Shown piece by piece: positions 9,929-22,072 of a DNA stretch of 64,000 nt (position 1 is the first letter of the stretch; the number at the start of each line of letters is the position of its first letter). The position numbers were made by a program, and so were the translations under genes. A model generated the notes under the pieces. It saw only the letters and a list, made by a program, of their open reading frames with translations. It was not told the origin of the DNA and made no database searches. The stretch spans positions 362,900 through 426,899 of the forward strand of contig NZ_BMTF01000004.1 in assembly GCF_014649535.1 (NCBI RefSeq), given 5' to 3'. Source of the DNA: Streptomyces gelaticus. GTDB lineage: Bacteria; Actinomycetota; Actinomycetes; Streptomycetales; Streptomycetaceae.

Positions 9929-10588
9929 CTATCCGAGGCGTTTGCGCAGCCGTTCCTGGAGATCCGTGATGAACTTCCCGCGCTTGGGCTTCGCTTCGAC
10001 GCTGCCGAACACGGAATAGCCGTTGACGACGACCACCGGCGCTTCGGGGTCCGCGGATTCCAGTGTGGCGACTTCGAAATTACCGAAGATGCCCGTTCCG
10101 CTGCCGCGCAGCGAGATGTTCTCGGGGACCCTGACGTCGACACTCCCGAAGACGGAAGTCGCGTTGATGACGGTGAGTCTCTGACCGAAAAGCGCCTCGG
10201 TCAGATCGACCTCCACGCTGCCGAAGAGCGCGAAGGCGTTCGTCCGGCTGCCGACCCGCCAGCGACCCTTGCGGGTCGAACTGCTGAAGATCGCCACCAG
10301 GTTGTCGGCGGGGCCCACCGGGCCCTCCTGGCCGTGGGCGCCGGGGGTGGCCGGGCGGGCGGCGCCTGCCGGGGCGGGCAGATCCCGTACCAGCGGCTCC
10401 AGCTCGCCCACGGTCTTGGCGCGGTAGACCGCGTCGACCCGCTCGGCGTGCTCGTCGGCGGTGAGCCGACCCTCGGCCATGGCTTCCCGCAGGATGTCCG
10501 CGATCCGGTCGCGGTCCGCGTCGGAGGCGCGGATGCCGGCCGGTTCCACCGGGGCCGCTGGCTGCTGGGGCTGCTTTTCGAGGTCCAC
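9929..10588 (-). CDS. DUF1707 and LiaF-like domain protein
   Basis: A 219-residue protein with two recognisable parts. Residues 20-70 form a DUF1707 (SHOCT-like) domain: IRASDADRDRIADILREA, then AEGRLTADEHAERVDAVY. Residues 110-210 resemble the cell-wall-active antibiotic response domain (LiaF C-terminal type), with repeated VFGSVDV and IFGNFEV strands. There is no clear membrane helix, so it is probably cytoplasmic or peripheral. Related proteins are linked to envelope stress, but that is family-level knowledge. A perfect palindrome lies 19 bp upstream of the start and may be its operator. Confidence 0.85.
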   Translation of the reverse strand: MDLEKQPQQPAAPVEPAGIRASDADRDRIADILREAMAEGRLTADEHAERVDAVYRAKTVGELEPLVRDLPAPAGAARPATPGAHGQEGPVGPADNLVAIFSSSTRKGRWRVGSRTNAFALFGSVEVDLTEALFGQRLTVINATSVFGSVDVRVPENISLRGSGTGIFGNFEVATLESADPEAPVVVVNGYSVFGSVEAKPKRGKFITDLQERLRKRLG

Positions 10589-10606
10589 CGGCCCAGGGTA
10601 CCCAAA

Positions 10607-10620
10607 CGCGATAGATCGCG
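10607..10620. promoter_or_regulatory. Palindrome upstream of the DUF1707 gene
   Basis: CGCGAT-AG-ATCGCG, a perfect 14-bp dyad, is 19 to 32 bp upstream of the ATG at 10588. The position fits an operator overlapping the promoter or leader. The cognate regulator is unknown. Confidence 0.5.
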
Positions 10621-10780
10621 ACTAGGGGCTGTCCGGCCTCCGCCGTGTCGGCCCCCCGGGCCCGGGCGGGCGGTCGAACTGAGCCTTACCTCACAACTTC
10701 GGCATCCCTGCGGCGTTCTACCCTGGTGGGTGCTGCCCAAGGGAGGTCAGCCGCTGTCTGCCGAGTGAGGAATGGCCGTA

Positions 10781-13335
<2,555 letters not shown>

Positions 13336-13439
13336 CTCGCCCGCCGGAAGGCTTCCGTCCGCGAGCGCGCGCCGATAGGCCGCGAGGGCCTGGTCGCAGA
13401 CGCGGTCCGGCGCCCGGCCGGGGTACGCGGAAGGGGCGG

Positions 13440-14105
13440 TGGCGGCGGCCGGGCGCGTTCCTCGCGTCGGCCGCCGCGCCCGGTCTCGGTCTGATGGTGG
13501 TGCTGCGGAGTGTGGACACCTTCGGTTCGTCCTCCCACAATGCCGCGCTGCCGGTCCACTCCGCCGCGCTCGACGCCGCGCACCCCGCCGTGTTCGTCAG
13601 CGCGTTCTGGTGTCTGTGGGCGCTGGGGAACGTCGCCGCGCAGCAGGTGATCCAGCGGTACGTCGAGCGCACCGGGCGGACGGTGGGCGCGCCGGGCTTC
13701 GGGTACGGCACCTGTCTGATGTCGGTGGCGTTCGTCCTGGCGTTCGCCGGGTTCCCGTGGGCGGCGACCGTCGTGATCGCCCTTGCGGCGGGGGCGGCCG
13801 ACGGGCTCACGGAGGTTTCGTACACCTCCCATCTGCAGACGCTCCCCACCGATCTGCGCGGTCATGCCTTCGGGCTCTCCGCGACCGTCGAGAACCTCGG
13901 CTTCGGCGTCGGCATGATCCTGGTCGCGGCGGCACTCGACAGGTACAGCCCGCTGACCGTCGTCGCCTGGTCGCACGGGGCGGCCGTCGTTGTCGCGGTG
14001 GTGTTCCTCGTCCGGGTGTCCGGGCTGCGCCGGCGGGCCGGTGTCCCCGCCGCCCGCTCCGGCTCCGATCGCTCCGGCACGGGGTGCGACGGGCGGGTGC
14101 GGTGA
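13440..14105 (+). pseudogene. C-terminal half of an MFS transporter
   Basis: The frame encodes about 220 residues matching the second half of a major facilitator transporter: a loop reading SVDTFGSSSHNAALPVH, then roughly five to six hydrophobic helices, with GAADGLTEVSYTSHLQTLP and a terminal basic tail. The first six helices are missing, and sequence upstream of about 13435 is instead the 5' part of the opposing LuxR gene. An internal ATG at 13494 exists but has no convincing ribosome site. The simplest reading is a deletion that removed the divergent promoter region and the first half of this gene together with the start of the LuxR gene. Confidence 0.65.
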
Positions 14106-14119
14106 CGGCTCCCGGGATG

Positions 14120-14161
14120 CACCGGATCCGCGTACGACGACACCGGATTCGTGTACGACGA
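14120..14161. repeat. Tandem 21-bp repeat upstream of the aminopeptidase
   Basis: Two adjacent 21-bp copies at 14120-14140 and 14141-14161 begin CACCGGATYCGY and end GTACGACGA, differing at two positions. They lie in the 349-bp gap (14106-14454) between the MFS remnant and the aminopeptidase. The rest of that gap is GC-rich and shows nothing else I can name. A role in transcription of the aminopeptidase is possible. Confidence 0.6.
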
Positions 14162-14454
14162 TATTCAGCCAATCTTGCGGCGATCAGCGTGGGGCCCGGC
14201 GCCCGGCCCGCCGTCCCGCACGCTCCCGGCGCGCCCCTGCCCGGCACGGTGCCCGCGGCCGGTGCGCCGGCGCCGCTTTCACGCAGCGGGCCGCGCGACG
14301 GACTTGCGCCGTACCGGGCCGCTTTGGTGGGTTGTCGGACATTCCTGGAGCACACCGCTCCCGGCCTCGAACGCCTCCCGCACCGCGCCGCATCCGGCGG
14401 CCCGGCGCGGGTTCCTCCACCCTCACCGTCGAACACCGGAAAGGCGGACGCCGC

Positions 14455-15756
14455 ATGACGCCGCTTCCCCACCGCAGCCACAGCGACGACCTGCTGTCCT
14501 TCATCAGCACCAGTCCTTCCCCGTACCACGCGGTGGCCAGTGCCGCCCAGCGCCTGGAGAAGGCCGGCTTCCGCGAACTGCGGGGCACGGACGACTGGAC
14601 GGGCACCACCGGTGGCAGCTTCGTCGCCCGCGGTGGTGCGCTGATCGCCTGGTACGTCCCGGAGGGCGCCCCGGCGCACACCCCTTTCCGGATCGTCGGC
14701 GCCCACACCGATTCCCCGAATCTCCGGGTCAAGCCCGCCCCCGACACCGCCTCCGCGGGCTGGCGGCAGATCGGTGTGGAGATCTACGGCGGCGTACCGC
14801 TGAACACCTGGCTCGACCGCGACCTCGGCATCTCGGGGCGGCTCGCGCTGCGCACCCCGGGCGGCGGCACCGGCTCCCGGCTCGTCCGGATCGACGAACC
14901 CCTGCTGCGGGTGCCCCAGTTGGCCATCCACCTGGACCGTACGGTCAACGAGGGGCTCGCCCTCGACCGGCAGCGCCACCTCGCCCCGGTGTGGGCGCTC
15001 GGCGCGCGCGAGGAGGGCGCGCTGCTGCGGCGGGTCGCGGCGGCCGCCGAGGCGGAGCCGGACGAGGTGCTCGGCTGGGACCTGATGCTGCACGACATCC
15101 AGCCGCCCGGGTACCTGGGCGCGGAGCAGGAGTTCGTGGTGTCGGCGCGGCTGGACAACCTGGTCTCCGTGCACGCGGGCGTCACGGCCCTGACGGGTGC
15201 GGCGACCGTGGCCGAAGCGCCCGCGTACATCCCCGTGCTGGCCGCCTTCGACCACGAGGAGGTCGGCAGCGGTTCGGATACGGGTGCCCAGGGGCCGCTG
15301 CTGGAACGGGTCCTGAGCCGCTCGGTCACCGCCCGCGGCGGCAGCCAGGAGGACTGGTCACGGGCCCTGTCCGGTGCCTTCTGCGTCTCCGCCGACATGG
15401 CCCACGCGGTGCACCCGAACTACGCGGAGCGGCACGACCCGGAGCACCGTCCGCTGCCGAACGGCGGCCCCGCGCTGAAGGTCAACGTCAACCAGCGGTA
15501 CGCCACCGACAGCACCGGCATGGCGGTGTTCGCGGCGGCGTGCGAGCGGGCGGGTGTGCCGTGGCAGCCCTTCGTCTCCAACAACGCGATGCCGTGCGGC
15601 ACCTCGATCGGCCCGATCACCGCGGCCCGGCTGGGCGTGCCGACGGTCGACGTGGGGGTGCCCGGGCTGTCCATGCACTCCTCGCGCGAGCTGTGCGGGG
15701 CAGCGGACCCCGGTCATCTGGCGGCCGCGCTCGGCGCGTTCGTGACGTCCGGCTGA
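14455..15756 (+). CDS. M18 family aminopeptidase
   Basis: A 433-residue zinc metallopeptidase of the M18 (aspartyl aminopeptidase) family, removing N-terminal residues from peptides in the cytoplasm. The metal-binding features are visible: FRIVGAHTDSPNLRVKP (first His and Asp), AAFDHEEVGSGSDTGAQGP (Glu pair), DMAHAVHPN and SMHSSRELC (C-terminal His). The SARLDNL motif is also present. ATG at 14455 is right for the family, and longer frames upstream run into non-conserved sequence. It stands alone, with tandem 21-bp repeats about 300 bp upstream. Confidence 0.93.
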   Translation: MTPLPHRSHSDDLLSFISTSPSPYHAVASAAQRLEKAGFRELRGTDDWTGTTGGSFVARGGALIAWYVPEGAPAHTPFRIVGAHTDSPNLRVKPAPDTASAGWRQIGVEIYGGVPLNTWLDRDLGISGRLALRTPGGGTGSRLVRIDEPLLRVPQLAIHLDRTVNEGLALDRQRHLAPVWALGAREEGALLRRVAAAAEAEPDEVLGWDLMLHDIQPPGYLGAEQEFVVSARLDNLVSVHAGVTALTGAATVAEAPAYIPVLAAFDHEEVGSGSDTGAQGPLLERVLSRSVTARGGSQEDWSRALSGAFCVSADMAHAVHPNYAERHDPEHRPLPNGGPALKVNVNQRYATDSTGMAVFAAACERAGVPWQPFVSNNAMPCGTSIGPITAARLGVPTVDVGVPGLSMHSSRELCGAADPGHLAAALGAFVTSG

Positions 15757-15826
15757 ACTGCGCCGAACGGCCCGGAGGGGCGGGGCGGCCCGCCCCGTCC
15801 CTCCACGCACTGGTGGACCGGTCCCG

Positions 15827-17356
15827 CTACGCGAAGCGCTGCTGCGCGCCGCCGTCGCAGCTCTGCAGCTTCAGCGGCTCCTTCGCACCGGACAGCGTCA
15901 GGCACAGCCCGGTCGAGGCCGCCGGGCGCAGGGTGCCCGACTCCTTCACGAACTGCTGGTTGGCCACGCCCGAGCAGTTGTACAGGATGAGCGTGGCGCC
16001 CGCCTTGTAGTCGGCGCCCGGCACGTCCAGGCACCGGTCGTGGCTCAGCGCCGTACGGAGGGTCTTCGTACCGGAGTCGTACCACCAGCCCTGGTTGCGG
16101 CCGCCGTGGCAGTCCCAGCCGCCGACCTTCGTGTCATTGCGGGTGACCGAGCCGGGGGCGTCCATGCAGGTGCCCGTGGCCTCGTTCTTCAGGGGTTTGA
16201 ACAGGTCGTCCCACGCCCCGGCCTGCAGGACCGGCTTTCCGGTGCTCGCCGGGTCGGCGCAGCTCGCCTCGCGCAGGTTCGAGTTGTAGATCTGGGTCAG
16301 GCAGGACGCGAAGGCCCCGTGGCCGCTCGCGTTCGGGTGGTAGGACTGCCGCAGGGAGTTGGAGTCCGGCGGGAAGTGCCCGAGGTCGATGTAGAGACCG
16401 CGGGCCCAGGTGGACTCGCTGCAGACCTCGTGGCCGTGGAAGAGCCGGGAGTTGTCGAGGTAGACGGCCCCGGTGTCGGTGGCGACCTTGCGCATGCCGC
16501 GCTCGAAGGCGGGCACGGCGGTGTTGCGGCCCCAGGCGGCGTCGGAGTCGTATCCGGCGCAGCCCCCGGGAAGCTTCCCGGGGAAGTTCGGGTTGTCGTA
16601 GAAGTCCGGGCCGATGGGGCTCGGGTAGCCCATGACCACGAGCTTGTAGTCGCTGTCGGCGTAGCCGGCCCCGGACATGACGGTCTTCAGGTCGCGCACC
16701 GTCTTCTCGACCTTGGGGACGAGCCCGTCGACGCGCGCCTGCCAGCCGCCCTCGTACTTGGGCTGGCAAGTGCCCTGGGAGAGCACCCAGCGCGTGACGC
16801 AGTCCGTCATGACCGGGCCGAACTGGAGGTCGTCGTTGGCACCCGCGACGAGCACGATCATCTTGATGCGGGTGTTGCGGGCCTTGATGGCGAGGTTGTC
16901 GCTCTGCACCAGCTCGTCGGCGTACTGCTTGGAGCCGCCGATCACGATGTTGCCGGTGTACGCGCCGGAGCAGGAGACGTTGTACGTGACGTCGGCCGGG
17001 ATGCCGGTGCGGTGGATGGCCGAGTCGGGTGAGCGGTGGCACCAGTTGTCGGGGCCGTTGGTGCCGGCCTCGTACGTGCCGACGCCCTCGCCGGAGATCT
17101 CGCTGTCGCCGAGCGAGATCAGCCCGGTCTTGCGCTGGGCGAGCGGGCGCTCGGCCGGGTCGCCGTACAGCCGGGTGGCCTCGGCGGCGCGGATGGCCTC
17201 CAGCTCGGGCGACAGGGGGGTGGATGCGGTAGTGCTGGAGCCGGACCGGTCCGTCGCGCCGGCCGGCGCGGCGGCGGCCGTCATGCCGCCGAGTGCCGCC
17301 GCCATGGCCGCGGCGGCCGCGACCGTACAGCGAAGTCTGTGCCTGGTGCGCCTCAT
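15827..17356 (-). CDS. Secreted SGNH hydrolase with C-terminal ricin B-type lectin domain
   Basis: A 509-residue secreted protein. Residues 1-35 form a signal peptide (RRTRHRLRC, a hydrophobic Ala-rich core, then an AGA-type site). The catalytic domain, about 60-360, has the SGNH nucleophile motif [11 protein letters not shown], block III-like [13 protein letters not shown], and a C-terminal [12 protein letters not shown] carrying the catalytic His. Residues 375-509 form a ricin B-type beta-trefoil ([36 protein letters not shown]), probably binding polysaccharide. It acts outside the cell, as a lipase or carbohydrate esterase; the substrate is unknown. It is divergent from fumC across 106 bp. 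Confidence 0.88.
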   Translation of the reverse strand: MRRTRHRLRCTVAAAAAMAAALGGMTAAAAPAGATDRSGSSTTASTPLSPELEAIRAAEATRLYGDPAERPLAQRKTGLISLGDSEISGEGVGTYEAGTNGPDNWCHRSPDSAIHRTGIPADVTYNVSCSGAYTGNIVIGGSKQYADELVQSDNLAIKARNTRIKMIVLVAGANDDLQFGPVMTDCVTRWVLSQGTCQPKYEGGWQARVDGLVPKVEKTVRDLKTVMSGAGYADSDYKLVVMGYPSPIGPDFYDNPNFPGKLPGGCAGYDSDAAWGRNTAVPAFERGMRKVATDTGAVYLDNSRLFHGHEVCSESTWARGLYIDLGHFPPDSNSLRQSYHPNASGHGAFASCLTQIYNSNLREASCADPASTGKPVLQAGAWDDLFKPLKNEATGTCMDAPGSVTRNDTKVGGWDCHGGRNQGWWYDSGTKTLRTALSHDRCLDVPGADYKAGATLILYNCSGVANQQFVKESGTLRPAASTGLCLTLSGAKEPLKLQSCDGGAQQRFA

Positions 17357-17462
17357 TGCGCCTCCCCGGGTTGTGGTTACCCCCGGTATTTACTGGTCGG
17401 TAGGCGACTTGGGAATAGACAGAACGAGACAAGTGCTCAACTTTTTCAGGAGGTTGAACGAG

Positions 17463-18887
17463 ATGGATGAGTCACAGGCCGGCGCACAGGTCCCCGCGGG
17501 CGGTACGGATTTCCGCATCGAGCACGATTCGATGGGGGAGGTGAGGGTGCCCGCGGACGCCAAGTGGCGGGCCCAGACACAGCGCGCGGTGGAGAACTTC
17601 CCGGTCTCCGGGCAGCGCCTGGAGCGGGCCCACATCGAGGCCCTGGCCAGGATCAAGGCCGCCGCCGCCAAGGTGAACGCCGAGCTGGAGGTGCTCGACC
17701 CGGAGATCGCCGCGGCCGTCCAGGAGGCCGCCGCCGAGGTCGCCTCGGGACGCTGGGACGACCACTTCCCGGTCGACGTCTTCCAGACCGGCTCGGGCAC
17801 CTCGTCCAACATGAACACCAACGAGGTGGTGGCCACGCTCGCCACCGAACGCCTGGGCCGCGAGGTCCACCCCAACGACCACGTCAACGCCTCGCAGTCG
17901 TCCAACGACGTCTTCCCGTCCTCCATCCACATCGCCGCGACGGCGGCCGTCACCGGCGACCTGATCCCCGCACTGGAGCATCTGGCCTCCTCCCTCGAAC
18001 GAAAGTCCGCCGAATTCGCGACGGTGGTCAAGTCGGGGCGTACGCACCTGATGGACGCCACGCCCGTCACCCTCGGCCAGGAGTTCGGCGGCTACGCGGC
18101 ACAGATCAGGTACGGGGTCGAGCGGCTGCGCGCCTCCCTCCCCCGCCTCGCCGAGCTGCCCCTGGGCGGCACGGCCGTCGGCACCGGCATCAACACACCA
18201 TCCGGCTTCTCCGCCGCCGTCATCGCCGAGGTCGCCCGCACCACCGGGCTGCCGCTGACGGAGGCCCGGGACCACTTCGAGGCGCAGGGCGCCCGGGACG
18301 GACTCGTGGAGACCTCGGGCCAGCTCCGTACCATCGCCGTCTCACTCACCAAGATCTCCAACGATCTGCGCTGGATGGCGTCCGGACCGCGCACCGGACT
18401 GGCCGAGATCAACCTCCCCGACCTCCAGCCGGGCTCGTCGATCATGCCGGGCAAGGTGAACCCGGTCGTCCCCGAGGCCGTGCTGATGGTCGCCGCGCAG
18501 GTGACGGGGAACGACGTGACGGTCGCCACGGCGGGCGCGGCGGGCAACTTCGAGCTGAACGTGATGCTTCCGGTCATCGCGAAGAACCTGCTGGAGTCGG
18601 TCCGGCTGCTGGCCAACGCCTCCCGGCTGCTCGCGGACCGCACGGTCGACGGGATCACGGCGAACGCGGAGCGGGCCCGGGAGTACGCCGAGTCCTCGCC
18701 CTCCGTCGTCACCCCGCTGAACAAGTACATCGGCTACGAGGAGGCGGCGAAGGTCGCCAAGAAGTCCCTCGCGCAGCGCCGGACCATTCGCGAGGTGGTG
18801 CTGGAGTCGGGGTACGTCGAGCGCGGCGACCTCACCGTGGAACAGCTCGACGAGGCGCTCGACGTGCTGCGCATGACCCGCCCGTGA
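17463..18887 (+). CDS. fumC: Fumarate hydratase, class II
   Basis: A 474-residue member of the aspartase/fumarase superfamily, an oxygen-stable homotetrameric fumarase of the TCA cycle. Visible motifs are [19 protein letters not shown] near the N-terminus, [33 protein letters not shown], the [17 protein letters not shown] loop, and the superfamily signature [16 protein letters not shown] around residue 325. ATG at 17463 has AGGAGGT a few bases upstream, which decides the start over longer frames. The DUF402 gene follows 45 bp downstream on the same strand. It complements the class I fumarase gene at 10.8-12.4 kb. Confidence 0.95.
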   Translation: MDESQAGAQVPAGGTDFRIEHDSMGEVRVPADAKWRAQTQRAVENFPVSGQRLERAHIEALARIKAAAAKVNAELEVLDPEIAAAVQEAAAEVASGRWDDHFPVDVFQTGSGTSSNMNTNEVVATLATERLGREVHPNDHVNASQSSNDVFPSSIHIAATAAVTGDLIPALEHLASSLERKSAEFATVVKSGRTHLMDATPVTLGQEFGGYAAQIRYGVERLRASLPRLAELPLGGTAVGTGINTPSGFSAAVIAEVARTTGLPLTEARDHFEAQGARDGLVETSGQLRTIAVSLTKISNDLRWMASGPRTGLAEINLPDLQPGSSIMPGKVNPVVPEAVLMVAAQVTGNDVTVATAGAAGNFELNVMLPVIAKNLLESVRLLANASRLLADRTVDGITANAERAREYAESSPSVVTPLNKYIGYEEAAKVAKKSLAQRRTIREVVLESGYVERGDLTVEQLDEALDVLRMTRP

Positions 18888-18932
18888 CCTGTGCCGCAGC
18901 CCGGGCTCTCCGGATCCCTCTAAGATCCGTCC

Positions 18933-19631
18933 ATGGCAGGTACCGGAGACATCGAGCACTGGGCGCCGGGTGATCAGATCCTGTGGCGCTACCGCCGCAA
19001 CGGCGCGCCGGCCGGGTCCGGGGCGCCGGAGCGCGCCCCGGACCCGTTCCACATCTGCCGCCCCGTCACCGTCGTCCAGGACACCGACGAGCTGCTCGCG
19101 GTGTGGGTGGCGCCCGGCACCGAGTGCGTGAAGCCGGTGCTGGCGAACGGCCGGGACGTGCACGCCGAGCCGCTCGCCACCCGCTACACCGCCCCGCGCG
19201 CCACCGCCCGCTCCCCCTGGCTGGGAAACGGCGTGCTGAAGCTCGCCCGGCCCGGCGACCCCTGGTCGGTCTGGCTGTTCTGGGAGCCGGTCTGGCAGTT
19301 CCGCAGCTGGTACGTGAATCTGGAGGAACCGCACACCCGCTGGCAGGGCGGCGTCGATTCCGAGGATCACTTTCTCGACATCTCCGTCTACCCCGACCGC
19401 AGCTGGGTCTGGCGCGACGAGGACGAGTTCGCCATGGCGCAGCGGGCCGGTCTGATGACCCCGCGGACCGCGCAGCGGGTGCGGGAGGCGGGCCGGGCGG
19501 CCGTCGAACTGATCCAGGACTGGGGTGCCCCGTTCCGGGACGGCTGGGAGAACTGGCGGCCCGATCCACAATGGCGGGTTCCCGCGCTTCCGGATGACTG
19601 GGACCGCACCCCCTCGCATATGCCGTCGTGA
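18933..19631 (+). CDS. DUF402 domain protein
   Basis: A 232-residue cytoplasmic protein. The DUF402 core, about residues 85-190, includes WQFRSWYVNLEEPHTRW, DHFLDISVYPDRSWVWRDEDE and the acidic metal-binding pattern that some family members use to hydrolyse nucleoside di- or triphosphates. The N-terminal 80 residues contain WAPGDQILWRYRRNG, a common lead-in to this domain. The substrate is unknown, and the phosphatase role is family knowledge rather than something proven here. It follows fumC closely and may be co-transcribed. A candidate promoter for the next gene begins a few bases after its stop. Confidence 0.82.
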   Translation: MAGTGDIEHWAPGDQILWRYRRNGAPAGSGAPERAPDPFHICRPVTVVQDTDELLAVWVAPGTECVKPVLANGRDVHAEPLATRYTAPRATARSPWLGNGVLKLARPGDPWSVWLFWEPVWQFRSWYVNLEEPHTRWQGGVDSEDHFLDISVYPDRSWVWRDEDEFAMAQRAGLMTPRTAQRVREAGRAAVELIQDWGAPFRDGWENWRPDPQWRVPALPDDWDRTPSHMPS

Positions 19632-19636
19632 GACCC

Positions 19637-19667
19637 TTGATGCACCCCAGGGGGACAAACGTAGGAT
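19637..19667 (+). promoter_or_regulatory. Candidate promoter for the PP2C phosphatase leader
   Basis: TTGATG at 19637-19642 and TAGGAT at 19662-19667 are separated by 19 bp, a plausible HrdB-type promoter. The transcript would carry a leader of about 330 nt before the phosphatase start at 20003. The 371-bp stretch 19632-20002 contains only this promoter and a small coupled reading frame. Confidence 0.4.
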
Positions 19668-19814
19668 CGTCCTCCGGAGTGCCGCTCCGCTCCAACCGGA
19701 AGGCGCGGCAAAGGACCTGACCACAAGTCACCGCAACAGCACCACGCACTGAATGAGCTACATGAGCCACATCAGTCGTATGAATCGTATGAACCACTAC
19801 GAGGGGGTGGAGAC

Positions 19815-20006
19815 GTGCTCGCTGTTGCCCGCCCCGTCGCCGGAAACGTTGTCACCGACCCACCTCGCGAGCATCCGGTTTCAGCCCCTCGTTCCGGGGC
19901 ATCCGGTGACAGCCGTTGTTATCGCCGCTCCTGCCGGGGCACAGTAACGCCCCAACTGGTGATTGCCTCATACAACCGGCCCGGACGGACGGAATCCCAC
20001 GCGTGA
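19815..20006 (+). CDS. Possible 63-residue upstream reading frame coupled to the PP2C phosphatase
   Basis: A small frame begins at GTG 19815 after a good ribosome site (GGGGGTGGAGAC). It ends with a TGA that overlaps the GTG start of the next gene (GTGA at 20003-20006), the arrangement used for translational coupling. The product is basic with two Cys and resembles nothing I recognise. A second short frame, 19753-19947, overlaps it and opens with an unusual Met/Ser/Arg-rich stretch, MSYMSHISRMNRMNHY. Either could be a real leader peptide or chance. Confidence 0.3.
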   Translation: MLAVARPVAGNVVTDPPREHPVSAPRSGASGDSRCYRRSCRGTVTPQLVIASYNRPGRTESHA

Positions 20007-21925
20007 CGGAGCATCCCACCTCCCACGAAGGCCGGCAGCCTCTCGCCGCCCGGTCGCAGGAACGCACCCGGCCGCGGCAGCAGGACGCCGCGTCGGCCGC
20101 TTCCCCTGTCACCGCCGCGATCCCCAACCCGGCCGTGGCGCCGGGAGCGGGAGCCGGCCCCGCGGGGAGCACCGGCCCCGCAGGACTCGACCCACAGGCC
20201 GCGGCCCGTCGCGAGGGCGACCGGCTGCGTTTCGTCGGGGCCGCCACCCGGCGGATCGCCCGCGGCATAGACCTGGACGAGATCGTGCTGGGCCTGTGCC
20301 GGGCCAGCGTGCCCACGTTCTCCGACGCCATACTGGTCTACCTCCGCGACCCGCTCCCGGTCGGCGACGAGCGGCCGGTCTCCCCCTTCGTGCTGCGCCT
20401 GCGCCGGTCCGACCGGCTGCGGCTGAGCGAGGAGGAGACGGAGAGCTCGCCGGAGACCGAGCGTCTGCGGCTGCCGGTCATCGATCCGCACAGCGATCTG
20501 ACGCCCGCGGCCGAGCTGTGCGAGGTCCGGTCGGGCGGCGCGCTGGCCGAGGTGCTGCGCGGGGTGCGCCCGGTCTTCGGGGACTCCGCGGCGGCCCGCG
20601 CCGCGCTGCCCGAGCTGCTCGGCGCCGGCCGGACCGTGCCCACCGGACACCGTGCGATCCTCGCCCCGCTCCGCGGCCGGCGGCGGGTGATCGGCGCCGC
20701 CGTCTTCCTGCGCGGGACGGAACGGCCGTCCTTCGAGTCCAACGATCTGCTGGTCGCGGCCCAGCTGGCGACGCACACCGCGCTCGGCATCGACAAGGCC
20801 GTGCTGTACGGACGCGAGGCGTACATCGCCGACGAGCTCCAGCGCACCATGCTGCCCGACTCGCTGCCGCAGCCGACCGGCGTCCGGCTCGCCTCCCGCT
20901 ATCTGCCGGCCGCCGAGACGGCCCGGGTCGGCGGCGACTGGTACGACGCGATCCCGTTGCCCGGCAGCCGGGTCGCCCTGGTCGTCGGCGACGTCATGGG
21001 TCACTCCATGACGTCCGCGGCGATCATGGGCCAGCTGCGCACCACGGCGCAGACCCTGGCCCAGCTCGACCTGCCGCCGCAGGAGGTGCTGCACCACCTC
21101 TGCGAGCAGGCGCAGCGGCTCGGCAGCGACCGCATGGCGACCTGCCTGTACGCGGTGTACGACCCGGTCTCACACCGGATCACCATCGCCAACGCCGGGC
21201 ATCCGCCGCCCGTCCTTCTCCATCTGGGCGGCCGTGCGGAGGTGCTGCGGGTGCCGTCGGGCGCCCCGATCGGCGTCGGCGGGGTGGACTTCGAGGCCGT
21301 CGAGCTGGACGCGCCCGCGGGCGCCACGCTGCTCCTGTACACCGACGGCCTGGTGGAGTCCCGGCTGCGGGACGTCTGGACCGGGATCGAGCTGCTGCGC
21401 GAACGCCTCGCCGCCACCGCCCGGCTGACCGGCCCGGACCACTCGCCGCCGCTGGAGGCGCTGTGCGACGACGTCCTGGACATGCTCGGCCCCGGCGACC
21501 GGGACGACGACATCGCGCTGCTCGCCGCCCGCTTCGACGGGATCGCGCCGAGCGATGTCGCGTACTGGCACCTCGAACCGGAGGAGACCGCGCCGGGCCG
21601 GGCCCGCAGGCTGGCCCGCCGCGCGCTCGGCCGCTGGGGTCTCGACGATCTCTCCGACGCGGTGGAGCTGCTGGTGAGCGAGGTGGTCACCAACGCGGTC
21701 CGTTACGCGGAGCGCCCGGTGACGCTGCGGCTGCTGCGCACCGACATCCTGCGCTGCGAAGTCGGCGACGACTCCCCGCAGCTGCCCCGGCAGCGCCGGG
21801 CGCGTGACATGGACGAGGGCGGTCGCGGCCTGTTCCTGGTGAACCGGCTGGCCAGGCGGTGGGGGGCGACGCGCCTTTCGACCGGCAAGGTGGTCTGGTT
21901 CGAGATGCCGTCGGGGGGCCAGTAA
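20003..21925 (+). CDS. GAF/PP2C (SpoIIE-type) phosphatase with HATPase domain
   Basis: A 640-residue cytoplasmic signalling protein. Residues 1-75 are disordered. A GAF-like sensor occupies about 75-280. The PP2C-type phosphatase follows, with ELQRTMLPDSLP, RVGGDWYDAIPLP, VVGDVMGHSM, ANAGHPPPVLL, LLYTDGLVESR and GDRDDDIALLAARF holding the metal-binding Asp residues. The last 120 residues are a serine-kinase-type HATPase domain (LLVSEVVTNAVRYAERP, then GGRGLFLVNRLA). Such proteins dephosphorylate anti-sigma antagonists and may phosphorylate them too. No partner STAS gene is adjacent. GTG at 20003 fits the conserved start and the coupling with the upstream frame. Confidence 0.88.
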   Translation: MTEHPTSHEGRQPLAARSQERTRPRQQDAASAASPVTAAIPNPAVAPGAGAGPAGSTGPAGLDPQAAARREGDRLRFVGAATRRIARGIDLDEIVLGLCRASVPTFSDAILVYLRDPLPVGDERPVSPFVLRLRRSDRLRLSEEETESSPETERLRLPVIDPHSDLTPAAELCEVRSGGALAEVLRGVRPVFGDSAAARAALPELLGAGRTVPTGHRAILAPLRGRRRVIGAAVFLRGTERPSFESNDLLVAAQLATHTALGIDKAVLYGREAYIADELQRTMLPDSLPQPTGVRLASRYLPAAETARVGGDWYDAIPLPGSRVALVVGDVMGHSMTSAAIMGQLRTTAQTLAQLDLPPQEVLHHLCEQAQRLGSDRMATCLYAVYDPVSHRITIANAGHPPPVLLHLGGRAEVLRVPSGAPIGVGGVDFEAVELDAPAGATLLLYTDGLVESRLRDVWTGIELLRERLAATARLTGPDHSPPLEALCDDVLDMLGPGDRDDDIALLAARFDGIAPSDVAYWHLEPEETAPGRARRLARRALGRWGLDDLSDAVELLVSEVVTNAVRYAERPVTLRLLRTDILRCEVGDDSPQLPRQRRARDMDEGGRGLFLVNRLARRWGATRLSTGKVVWFEMPSGGQ

Positions 21926-22072
21926 CAGGGCCGGGCAAAGGGGTCCGGAGCGGGCGCAGGGCAGAGCCCTGTACGCACGGTAGCGAAATGTTGCCGACCT
22001 CCTGTCGGCGGGTTTGACTTCAGTCGTGAACGAGACGACCTGACCGAAACCCCCACTGACGGGAGGACGCTC

